Source of the DNA: Burkholderiales bacterium
Lineage (GTDB): Bacteria > Pseudomonadota > Gammaproteobacteria > Burkholderiales > SG8-41
Length of the DNA stretch: 6,246 bases
NCBI GenBank assembly: GCA_005800795.1
Contig: SYEN01000398.1
Location: 1 to 6,246, forward strand
Direction: 5' to 3'
The notes beneath the pieces were generated by a model. The model searched no databases and had not been told where the DNA came from. It saw only the letters and a list, made by a program, of their open reading frames with translations. The position numbers and the translations under genes were made by a program. The first letter of the stretch is position 1. Each line of letters opens with the position of its first letter. Below are positions 1-5,853 of the stretch, in pieces.

Positions 1-361
1 CGTGGCGATGCCCTTGCTGATCCGCCGCACACCACGCGAAGAAGCCTACGTAGCCGCGCGCGAATTGCTGACGGACGTGGGGCTGGCGCACCGCTTTGAA
101 CACACGCCCGGCGAGCTTTCCGGTGGTGAGCGTCAACGTGCGGCACTGGCACGCGCACTGGTGACGCGGCCCGTGTGCGTGCTGGCGGACGAACCTACCG
201 GCAACCTGGACCGGCAAAACGCGCAGGCGGTGTTCGACCTGATGCTGGAGCTGAACAAAACGCGCGGTACCAGCTTTGTGATTGTCACGCACGACATGGA
301 AATCGCCGCGCGCGCAAACCGCCAGATGCGGCTGGTAGACGGGGTGTTGACGGCTGCCTAG
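1..361 (+). CDS. lolD: Lipoprotein-releasing ABC transporter ATP-binding subunit LolD (3' part)
   Basis: This is the C-terminal half of LolD, the cytoplasmic ATPase of the LolCDE complex. LolCDE extracts outer-membrane lipoproteins from the inner membrane and hands them to LolA. The frame is open at the left edge; the first complete codon is the GTG at position 2, read as an internal valine and not as a start. About 119 residues are visible of the roughly 225 usual for LolD. They contain the ABC signature LSGGERQR (visible residues 39-46), Walker B VCVLADEPTG (58-67), the D-loop NLD (68-70) and the switch histidine in VTHD (95-98). The Walker A part lies outside the window. The opening residues VAMPLLI and the phrase ADEPTGNLD followed by a short GxLT-type tail are typical of LolD rather than of the related MacB or FtsE. 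The gene ends in TAG at 359-361, sharing a CTAG with the convergent neighbour, so no room exists for an intergenic terminator. lolC is expected just upstream, outside the window. Confidence 0.93.
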   Translation, partial: VAMPLLIRRTPREEAYVAARELLTDVGLAHRFEHTPGELSGGERQRAALARALVTRPVCVLADEPTGNLDRQNAQAVFDLMLELNKTRGTSFVIVTHDMEIAARANRQMRLVDGVLTAA

Positions 362-723
362 TTGTGGGCAGGTGAGTCGACAGGTGGGTCCGGAGGGGTG
401 GATGGCTCGTAGACACGCATCACCGCCCCGGCAACCAATTCGTTAAACACCGTTTCATCTTCCAGCGCCTGTGTCAGCAGAAAATGCGGCGCGCCATTTT
501 TAATCAGGCGCGGCACGATGATGCCGGCGGCGATCACTGCCGGCCCAGTCCACAGCCAGCCGAGTAGCGCCAGCGCGACGCCCGCGCCCAACACCGGCAG
601 CGTCATCAGTGGCAGCAGCAGGCGTGCGGAGAGAAATCGTGCTGCGAGTTTGCTGTCAAACTGCACCGTTACACGGCCCGCGCGATAGGCTGAGACAAAG
701 GCAGCGTGGTTAATTGTATTCAA
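358..723 (-). CDS. Small conserved membrane protein of unknown function
   Basis: This encodes a 121-residue protein that I cannot assign to a named family. A polar N-terminus (about residues 1-33) is followed by two closely spaced hydrophobic segments, about 34-55 and 58-72. Next comes a short amphipathic region with PRLIKNGAPHFLL (71-83) and an acidic stretch, then a proline-rich tail (about 107-118). It looks like an inner-membrane hairpin protein with both ends on the same side; the side is not clear. The only start that uses the full frame is TTG at 723-721, because an in-frame TAA lies immediately upstream; GTG at 666-664 (residue 20) is the alternative. It is the last gene of a minus-strand set, 51 bp after the glycosylase stop, and its stop overlaps that of lolD by 4 bp. 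GC-rich codon use matches the neighbours, which supports a real gene despite the weak start. Function is not known. Confidence 0.72.
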   Translation of the reverse strand: MNTINHAAFVSAYRAGRVTVQFDSKLAARFLSARLLLPLMTLPVLGAGVALALLGWLWTGPAVIAAGIIVPRLIKNGAPHFLLTQALEDETVFNELVAGAVMRVYEPSTPPDPPVDSPAHN

Positions 724-735
724 TTAAATCAATTA
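710..735. repeat. AT-rich inverted repeat over the start of the small membrane gene
   Basis: TTAATTG (710-716) and CAATTAA (721-727) are perfect 7-bp inverted arms around a 4-nt loop, with a third CAATTA at 730-735. They sit inside an AT-rich island (about 705-755) in otherwise GC-rich DNA. The proposed TTG start of the minus-strand gene (723-721) lies within one arm. The repeat could be a protein-binding site, an mRNA hairpin or simply AT-rich sequence; no T-run follows that would make it a clear terminator. Confidence 0.4.
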
Positions 736-774
736 CTTACATAATTTCTTCGTAGGCCCAGCGCAAACTGCCAC

Positions 775-1437
775 TCACGACTGGTGTACGCGTGCGGACA
801 TCTTGCCGGTCTTACCGCCGGGCACATTCACCGGCACGACTTCAAGGCTGCGCCACAAATACCAGGTCGCCACCGAGCGCCATGGCGCCCATGACGCGCC
901 GAGTTTTTGCATGCGCGCGAGCGTGGGTTTACGGCCCCGGTTGTAGTGCTTCGCGATGGCGTTCACCACGCCGAGATCGCCCACCGGGAACACATCAGGC
1001 CGCGCGAGATTGAAAATCAGGAACATCTCGGCGGTCCAGCGGCCGATGCCTTTCACCTGCACCAGCACAGCGACGAGGTCTTCGTCTTTCATGCGCTTCC
1101 ATTCATCGGGCCGCAGGCGGCCATCGTGAAAATGCGCGGCGAGATCGAGAATGTAGCCGGCTTTCTGGCCCGACAGCCCACAGCCGCGCAAGGCGTCGAT
1201 GGAGGAGGCAACGATGGCCGCAGGCGTAACTTCACTGTGTGCGGCAGCGAAACGTTCCCACACGCTTTGTGCAGCCTTTACAGAAATCTGCTGGCCGACA
1301 ATGGCGCGCGCCAGCGTCTGAAAGGCGTCCCCGCGGCTTCCAACGGTCAGTGTGCGGTGCTGGTTGATCAACTGTTTCATCAGCGGATCGCGAGCCGCAA
1401 GCTCGGCCGTGGCGCGTGTCCAGTAACGGGGTTTCAT
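775..1437 (-). CDS. alkA: DNA-3-methyladenine glycosylase II, AlkA/HhH-GPD type
   Basis: The product is a 220-residue base-excision-repair glycosylase that removes alkylated purines such as 3-methyladenine, leaving an abasic site. It belongs to the helix-hairpin-helix GPD superfamily. Visible marks are IVGQQIS (46-52), GCGLSGQKAGYI (85-96), the HhH motif VKGIGRWTAEM (128-138), and PVGDLGV (151-157) in which D154 is the expected catalytic aspartate. It lacks the extra N-terminal domain of E. coli AlkA (282 residues) and matches the shorter single-domain form. The ATG at 1437-1435 is chosen because it overlaps the stop of the upstream DUF2062 gene as ATGA and gives the natural family N-terminus; the frame stays open to 1512, but that extension would run into the upstream gene. 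A purine-rich AAAGAAAA precedes the ATG as a weak ribosome site. Translational coupling to the DUF2062 gene is likely. No Ada-type regulator is nearby, so constitutive expression seems more likely than alkylation induction. Confidence 0.92.
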   Translation of the reverse strand: MKPRYWTRATAELAARDPLMKQLINQHRTLTVGSRGDAFQTLARAIVGQQISVKAAQSVWERFAAAHSEVTPAAIVASSIDALRGCGLSGQKAGYILDLAAHFHDGRLRPDEWKRMKDEDLVAVLVQVKGIGRWTAEMFLIFNLARPDVFPVGDLGVVNAIAKHYNRGRKPTLARMQKLGASWAPWRSVATWYLWRSLEVVPVNVPGGKTGKMSARVHQS

Positions 1438-2003
1438 TTTTTCGTTTTCTTTGTCAGACGGCTTTGATTGCGCCGGTGCCATTGCCACAGTACCCCGGCG
1501 CGCCATGCCCAATTAGTAACGAAGTATCCGACGATTGCCAGCGCGATGGCAAGCAGCGGTACGCCGACGAGTAACGGCTTGCCCACGCTGGTCAGCCATT
1601 GCAACGCGGCGGCGAGCCACGCCGTGAGACCTTGCCCTTCAAGGCGAACGCCGAAAGCGGGCAGCTCGCCGCCGCTTTGCAGCAGCACCAGTTGTCCCAG
1701 CTTGAACGCCACCCAGTACAGCGGCACGATGGTGAAAGGGTTGGAGTACAGCGTGACCAGTACCGCCAGCGGCAGATTCACCTTGTAGCGTATGGCGAGC
1801 AGCGCGCCCGCGGTGAACTGCACCGGGTTGCTGCCGGGAACCAGGCCGGCGAACAAGCCCGCCGCGACACCACCCGCCACTGAGCGCCGGTGCAGATGCC
1901 ACAGGTTATGATGCTGCAGCCGGTGACCGAAACGCGCAATATAACGGTTGTCGCGTATGGTTTGATGGCTTGGCAAGACACGCCGCAGATATTTTCGTAA
2001 CAT
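1434..2003 (-). CDS. DUF2062 family inner-membrane protein
   Basis: The product is a 189-residue integral membrane protein with the features of the DUF2062 family, whose function is not established. The N-terminus MLRKYLRRVLPSH followed by NLWHLHRRSVAGGVAAGLFAG (about residues 33-53, part of it hydrophobic) is the family hallmark. So is NLPLAVLVTLYSNPFTIVPL (76-95), with the conserved SNPFT turn between hydrophobic segments. Further membrane segments lie near 95-110 and 141-163, and the C-terminus is strongly basic (WHRRNQSRLTKKTKK) and probably cytoplasmic. ATG 2003-2001 is preferred because it gives the usual family N-terminus; the frame is open to 2087, but those residues look like translated intergenic DNA and cross the promoter. 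A perfect TATAAT lies 7 nt before the ATG and no Shine-Dalgarno sequence is seen, which suggests a leaderless or near-leaderless message. The stop overlaps alkA by 4 bp (ATGA). Confidence 0.9.
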   Translation of the reverse strand: MLRKYLRRVLPSHQTIRDNRYIARFGHRLQHHNLWHLHRRSVAGGVAAGLFAGLVPGSNPVQFTAGALLAIRYKVNLPLAVLVTLYSNPFTIVPLYWVAFKLGQLVLLQSGGELPAFGVRLEGQGLTAWLAAALQWLTSVGKPLLVGVPLLAIALAIVGYFVTNWAWRAGVLWQWHRRNQSRLTKKTKK

Positions 2004-2010
2004 ATTGTTT

Positions 2011-2016
2011 ATTATA
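2011..2016 (-). promoter_or_regulatory. Putative -10 box for the DUF2062-alkA operon
   Basis: On the minus strand positions 2016-2011 read TATAAT, a perfect sigma70 -10 hexamer. It ends 7 nt before the ATG at 2003, so the predicted transcript starts at or next to the start codon. The -35 position at 17-bp spacing is AAATGG, a poor match. A TTGACG exists on the same strand further upstream but its spacing of 25 bp is too long. If real, this promoter may rely on an activator or on a good -10 alone. Confidence 0.5.
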
Positions 2017-2022
2017 GCCTTT

Positions 2023-2064
2023 TTGTGCAACTGCCATTTGGCGTCAAGGATATTGTGCAACTGC
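2023..2064. repeat. 12-bp direct repeat with a 30-bp period in the divergent intergenic region
   Basis: TTGTGCAACTGC occurs at 2023-2034 and again, identically, at 2053-2064. Start-to-start distance is exactly 30 bp, close to three turns of B-DNA, so a protein bound to both copies would sit on one face of the helix. The first copy falls just upstream of the -10 of the minus-strand operon (between -10 and -35); the second lies about 50-60 bp upstream of the same start and about 56 bp before the comEC start. This could be a paired operator serving both divergent units, or a small chance duplication. No regulator in the window points to an identity. Confidence 0.45.
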
Positions 2065-2090
2065 GGCGAGCGGGTTCTCGCGCGCACGGC

Positions 2091-2123
2091 ATGCTGCCGC
2101 TATTGATGCGAGCGCTGGATTGA
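2091..2123 (+). CDS. Possible 10-codon leader ORF overlapping the comEC start
   Basis: ATG at 2091 opens a short frame, MLPLLMRALD, ending in TGA at 2121-2123. Its stop overlaps the proposed TTG start of comEC as TTGA (2120-2123). A coupled leader peptide would explain how comEC is translated from a TTG without a visible ribosome site. The alternative is that the first residues are the true hydrophobic N-terminus of ComEC and a single-base change separates the frames. Evidence is positional only; no ribosome site stands out before 2091. Confidence 0.25.
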   Translation: MLPLLMRALD

Positions 2124-4510
2124 GCCTGCTGGTGGTGGCGTTCGTTGCTGGCACGGCGCTGCTGCAACAGCAGGCCGCGTTGCCGCCCCTCGTGTGGAGC
2201 GCTGTACTTTTGCCCTTGCTTGCTGCCGCGTGGGGCGTGCGGCACAGCTCCCGACCACGATTTTTTGTGATTGCGGTTTGCTGTTTTGCCATCGGCTTTT
2301 TCTATGCTGCCACGCGCGCGCAACAGCGGCTGAATGACGCACTGCCACCGGCGTGGGAAGGCCGCGACATACAAGTCGTCGGCGTGGTGGCGAGCTTGCC
2401 GCAGTCGTACGAACGCAGTGTGCGCTTCGAGCTGGATGTCGAGCGTGTATTGACACCGGGCGCCACCGCGCCCCCGCGCATTGCGCTGTCGTGGTGGGGC
2501 ACACTGGCGAAGGCCGGCCAGCGCGCAAGCCTGCCCGAGCTCAAACCGGGCGAACGTTGGCAACTGACGGTGCGGTTGCGGCGTCCGCACGGCAGCGCCA
2601 ACCCGCACGGGTTTGATTACGAAGCGTGGTTATTCGAGCGAAATATACGTGCCACCGGCACAGTCAGACCCAAGAGCGGTGCACGCCGGTTGGAAGCCAT
2701 GGTGCATCAGCCCGCATACTGGATAGAAGCTGCGCGAGAGCGGTTGCGTGCACGCATTCAGCAGGCGATGCCGGATCCTGCGGAATACCCTTACGCCGGT
2801 GTGCTGGCAGCCTTGGCGATCGGTGATCAACGAGCGATTCCGCCGGAGCAGTGGCAAGTGTTCACGCGCACGGGCGTCAATCATCTGATGTCGATTTCCG
2901 GTTTGCATGTGACGATGGTCTCCGGGCTGGTGTTTGCCCTGGCGTATGGTTTGTGGCGCAGAAGCACGCGGCTCACGTTGCGGCTGCCTGCCCGCAAGGC
3001 GGCGGTGCTGGCCGGACTATTTGCCGCGTTGGTTTATACCCTGCTCGCAGGCTTTGAGGTGCCTGCGCAGCGAACGCTTTATATGCTGACGGTGACGGCG
3101 GCAGCGCTGTGGATGAATCGCATGGGTTCCGTGCTGGCGGTTTTGAGCACGGCCCTGCTGGTGGTAGTGCTGATCGATCCGTGGGCGGTGCTGGCGGCCG
3201 GCTTCTGGCTGTCATTCGGTGCGGTGGGGGTGATTCTGTATGTGAGTGCCGGGCGCGTGGGCGCGGTACATTGGCTCGTCACCTGGGCCCGCGTGCAATG
3301 GGCGGTGACACTGGCGCTGATCCCGGCGCTGTTGGCGCTGTTTCAGCAGGTGTCGATCATATCGCCGGTGGCCAATGCGCTGGCGATTCCGCTGGTGAGT
3401 CTGCTGGTGGTACCGTTGACGCTGGTCGGCATGTTGCTGCCGTTCGATACACTGTTACAAGCGGCCCACGCGGTGATGGCAGCCTGCGCATTTATGTTGG
3501 AATGGATGAGCACGTTACCCGCAGCAGTGTGGCAACAGCACGCGCCGCCCGCGTGGGCAGTGGCGCTGGATGTGGTGGGCGCGGCCATATTGTTATTGCC
3601 GCGTTGCGTACCGCTGCGTTGGACCGGGGCCGCATGGTTCCTGCCGCTACTTCTGGCCGTACCGCCGCCGTTGAATGAAGGGGAGGCGCGGCTTGCCGTT
3701 CTCGATGTAGGTCACGGATTGGCGGTGGCGGTGCGCACCCGCAACCATGCGTTGCTGTTCGACGCCGGCCCGGCCTACGGCCCGCAAGCGGACGCGGGCA
3801 ATCGATTGATCGTGCCGTATTTGCGTGCAATGGGTGTCAAGGCGCTGGATATGCTGATCGTCAGCCACGACGACGCGGATCACTACGGTGGCGCGTCATC
3901 GGTGCTGCAGGCGATGCCAGTGGCGCAGTTGCTGACCTCGGTGCCCGATCTCGATCCGCTGCGCTTTGAAGCGGAAAAGTCCGAGCGCTGCGTCGTGGGG
4001 CAGGGCTGGGAATGGGACGGCGTGCGTTTTGAAATGCTGCACCCCACGCGCGGGAGCTACGACGATGCCGCGGTCAAGGACAACAACCGCAGTTGCGTGC
4101 TGCGCATCGCCGCAGGCAAACACGTGGCGCTGATTCCTGCCGATATCGAGGCACGCGCGGAGCAGGCGCTGCTGGCATCGTTACCGGACAAGCTGCGTGC
4201 GCATGTACTGGTGGTACCACATCATGGCAGCAAGTCGTCGTCGATGCCGGAGTTTGTGCGCGCTGTCGATCCGCGCATCGTGATTTATCCGGTGGGCTAT
4301 CGCAACCGCTTCGGGCATCCGCACGTGGATGTGGAAAAACGCTATCTGTTGCAGGGCAGCCATATCTATCGCAGCGACCGTGATGGTGCGGTGACGGTCA
4401 ATCTGGGCGCCGCAGAAACCATCAAGGTCACGCCCCATCGCGCGACTTACCGCCGCTATTGGCAAACTGTGATGGAGAACGACCCAGTGCCAGATCCTGA
4501 CGACCTGTGA
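2120..4510 (+). CDS. comEC: ComEC/Rec2 DNA internalization channel protein
   Basis: The product is a 796-residue polytopic inner-membrane protein that carries incoming single-stranded DNA into the cytoplasm during natural transformation. Three parts are visible. An N-terminal region has hydrophobic segments near 3-63 followed by a soluble OB-like DUF4131 region to about 190. The Competence domain (about 220-500) has many membrane segments and carries LAIGDQRAIPPEQWQVF and the SISGLHVTMVSG signature around 257-269. The C-terminal metallo-beta-lactamase-like domain (about 523-740) contains LDVGHG (528-533), LLFDAGP, the metal motif SHDDADHYGG (582-591) and VPHHGSKSSS (699-708). All HxDxDH ligands are present, so the hydrolase is probably intact. 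Length fits the family. Start choice is weak: TTG 2120 is the first usable codon, no ATG lies in frame nearby, and ATT at 2102 or a GTG at 2132 are alternatives; no clear ribosome site is seen. The other competence pilus genes are not in the window. Confidence 0.95.
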   Translation: MSLLVVAFVAGTALLQQQAALPPLVWSAVLLPLLAAAWGVRHSSRPRFFVIAVCCFAIGFFYAATRAQQRLNDALPPAWEGRDIQVVGVVASLPQSYERSVRFELDVERVLTPGATAPPRIALSWWGTLAKAGQRASLPELKPGERWQLTVRLRRPHGSANPHGFDYEAWLFERNIRATGTVRPKSGARRLEAMVHQPAYWIEAARERLRARIQQAMPDPAEYPYAGVLAALAIGDQRAIPPEQWQVFTRTGVNHLMSISGLHVTMVSGLVFALAYGLWRRSTRLTLRLPARKAAVLAGLFAALVYTLLAGFEVPAQRTLYMLTVTAAALWMNRMGSVLAVLSTALLVVVLIDPWAVLAAGFWLSFGAVGVILYVSAGRVGAVHWLVTWARVQWAVTLALIPALLALFQQVSIISPVANALAIPLVSLLVVPLTLVGMLLPFDTLLQAAHAVMAACAFMLEWMSTLPAAVWQQHAPPAWAVALDVVGAAILLLPRCVPLRWTGAAWFLPLLLAVPPPLNEGEARLAVLDVGHGLAVAVRTRNHALLFDAGPAYGPQADAGNRLIVPYLRAMGVKALDMLIVSHDDADHYGGASSVLQAMPVAQLLTSVPDLDPLRFEAEKSERCVVGQGWEWDGVRFEMLHPTRGSYDDAAVKDNNRSCVLRIAAGKHVALIPADIEARAEQALLASLPDKLRAHVLVVPHHGSKSSSMPEFVRAVDPRIVIYPVGYRNRFGHPHVDVEKRYLLQGSHIYRSDRDGAVTVNLGAAETIKVTPHRATYRRYWQTVMENDPVPDPDDL

Positions 4511-4524
4511 TTGCAATTTATAAT
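4497..4524 (+). promoter_or_regulatory. Putative sigma70 promoter of the FAD monooxygenase gene
   Basis: CTGACG (4497-4502, four of six matches to TTGACA) is followed after 16 bp by a perfect TATAAT (4519-4524). Six bases separate the -10 from the ATG at 4531, so transcription would begin at or beside the A of the start codon. The promoter overlaps the last codons and stop of comEC. It gives the monooxygenase expression independent of comEC and would make a leaderless mRNA. Confidence 0.55.
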
Positions 4525-4530
4525 TGGTGC

Positions 4531-5748
4531 ATGAAAGCCTACTTGAGAAAATCTCATGTTCTCATCGCCGGCTGCGGCATCGGCGGCCTTGCTGCGGCAC
4601 TCGCACTACTCAAACGGGGCTACGACGTCGATGTCTACGAGCAGGCCGCCGAATTGCGCGAGGTCGGCGCAGGCGTGCAGTTAAGCGTCAATGGCGTGCG
4701 TGTGCTGCACGAACTGGGCGTGCTGCCGGCGCTGCAGGCGCTAGCGTGCGAGGCCGAGGGCAAGGAAATCCGCCTGTGGAACAGCGGCCAGTCGTGGAAA
4801 CTGTTCGAGGTGGGTCTGGAGTCGGTGGAGAAATACGGGTTCGGGCACTATTTGACGTATCGCTCTGATTTGTTGGCGGTACTGGCTGAGGGTGTGCGGC
4901 GCGAGAAGCCGGATGCGATTCATCTGAATGCGCGCTGCGCAGGGTTTGAGCAATCGACAATTGGCGTTACGTTGCACTTTGAAAGTGGTGGTGCAAAACA
5001 TACAGCCACGGGCGACGGGCTGATTGGCGCCGACGGCGTGCATTCACGCGTACGCCACGGCCTCTTCAGCGACGACAAACCGGAATATACCGGGATGCTG
5101 TCGTGGCGCGGGGTTATTCCGATGGAAAAACTGCCCGCGCGCATGCGCCGCATGATCGGCACCAACTGGGTGGGGCCGGATGGTCATGTAGTGCACTATC
5201 CGGTGCATCGCGGCGAGTACATGAACTTCAACGGTATCGTGGAAATCGAAGGTTGGCAGGTGGAATCGTGGAGTGCGAAAGGCACGTACGAGGAATGCCA
5301 TGCCTGCTTCAAGGGCTGGAACGATGATATCCACGGAATGATCGATAACTTTTCGACGCCCTATAAATGGGCGCTGTTTGCACGCGAGCCGCTCACGCAG
5401 TGGAGTGTTGGGCGCGTCACGTTGCTGGGTGACGCTTGCCACTCGATGTTGCCGATGCTGGCGCAGGGCGCGGTGATGTCCTTGGAAGACGGCTACATCG
5501 TGGGACGCGCGTTGGAAGCGGCGGGCGGCGATGTCGAGCAAGGCTGGAAACGTTTTGAACAAGCGCGCATAGCGCGCTCTACAAAGGTTGTTGTTGGCTC
5601 GGCGGAAAACGGCAAAAGGTTTCAGAGCCGCACGCTCGGAAATTCCGCCGAGACCGAGGCTTACGTGAATCGCGAGTGGACCCCCGAAAAGGTGAGAGCG
5701 CGCTATGGCTGGCTGTTCAGTTACGACGTGATATCGGTAGCGGTGTAG
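4531..5748 (+). CDS. FAD-dependent aromatic-ring monooxygenase, salicylate hydroxylase type
   Basis: The product is a 405-residue cytoplasmic class A flavoprotein hydroxylase (UbiH/NahG/PHBH superfamily). Such enzymes use NAD(P)H and O2 to hydroxylate phenolic or other aromatic substrates. The N-terminal Rossmann motif is GCGIGG (14-19), with the acidic end of the second strand in VDVYEQ. The DG motif appears as GADGVHSRVR (166-175). The GD motif is GDACHS (300-305), followed by MLPMLAQGAVMSLEDG, which closes the flavin pocket. The C-terminus RYGWLFSYDV resembles proteins annotated as salicylate 1-monooxygenase or 3-hydroxybenzoate 6-monooxygenase; the substrate cannot be read from the sequence. 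ATG 4531 is preferred because it places the nucleotide-binding strand right after the N-terminus and sits 6 nt after a TATAAT. An in-frame GTG at 4507 overlaps the comEC stop as GTGA and would add eight residues. No ring-cleavage or regulator gene adjoins, and IS remnants follow directly. Confidence 0.9.
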   Translation: MKAYLRKSHVLIAGCGIGGLAAALALLKRGYDVDVYEQAAELREVGAGVQLSVNGVRVLHELGVLPALQALACEAEGKEIRLWNSGQSWKLFEVGLESVEKYGFGHYLTYRSDLLAVLAEGVRREKPDAIHLNARCAGFEQSTIGVTLHFESGGAKHTATGDGLIGADGVHSRVRHGLFSDDKPEYTGMLSWRGVIPMEKLPARMRRMIGTNWVGPDGHVVHYPVHRGEYMNFNGIVEIEGWQVESWSAKGTYEECHACFKGWNDDIHGMIDNFSTPYKWALFAREPLTQWSVGRVTLLGDACHSMLPMLAQGAVMSLEDGYIVGRALEAAGGDVEQGWKRFEQARIARSTKVVVGSAENGKRFQSRTLGNSAETEAYVNREWTPEKVRARYGWLFSYDVISVAV

Positions 5749-5820
5749 TGGTTGATACCATGTAATAGAACTATTGAGAATTACCTAACTTCGTGACAAC
5801 CAAACAAGCCTTTGTACGTT

Positions 5821-5847
5821 CCCTCAATGTTGGCATAACATTGAAGG
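5821..5847 (+). other. Hairpin just upstream of the IS630-like transposase start
   Basis: TCAATGTT (5824-5831) and AACATTGA (5837-5844) form a perfect 8-bp stem with a 5-nt loop, GGCAT. After one C-A mismatch, two further C-G pairs extend it to 5821-5847. It ends 6 nt before the ATG at 5854. No T-run follows, so it is not a typical intrinsic terminator for the upstream monooxygenase gene. It may instead damp translation of the transposase from read-through transcripts, a known strategy of insertion sequences, or be an old binding site. Confidence 0.45.
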
Positions 5848-5853
5848 CTACGT

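Noticed and set aside
907..1467. A 186-codon plus-strand open frame opposite the glycosylase gene
   Set aside because: It is antisense to a gene with clear HhH-GPD motifs, and its own translation shows no recognisable domain. Long antisense frames are expected in GC-rich DNA.
2012..2608. A 198-codon minus-strand open frame opposite the 5' part of comEC
   Set aside because: Its composition is rich in R, A, Q and H with no domain, and it is antisense to comEC. It also crosses the divergent promoter region.
3109..3678. A 189-codon plus-strand frame inside comEC
   Set aside because: It is a G/A/R-rich out-of-frame shadow of the comEC membrane domain with no independent support.
5044..5562. A 172-codon minus-strand frame opposite the monooxygenase
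   Set aside because: It is antisense to a gene with intact flavin motifs and has no recognisable domain or ribosome site.
5749..5760. TGGT-TGAT-ACCA just after the monooxygenase stop as a terminator
   Set aside because: The stem is only 4 bp and no T-run follows, so it does not meet the usual form of an intrinsic terminator.
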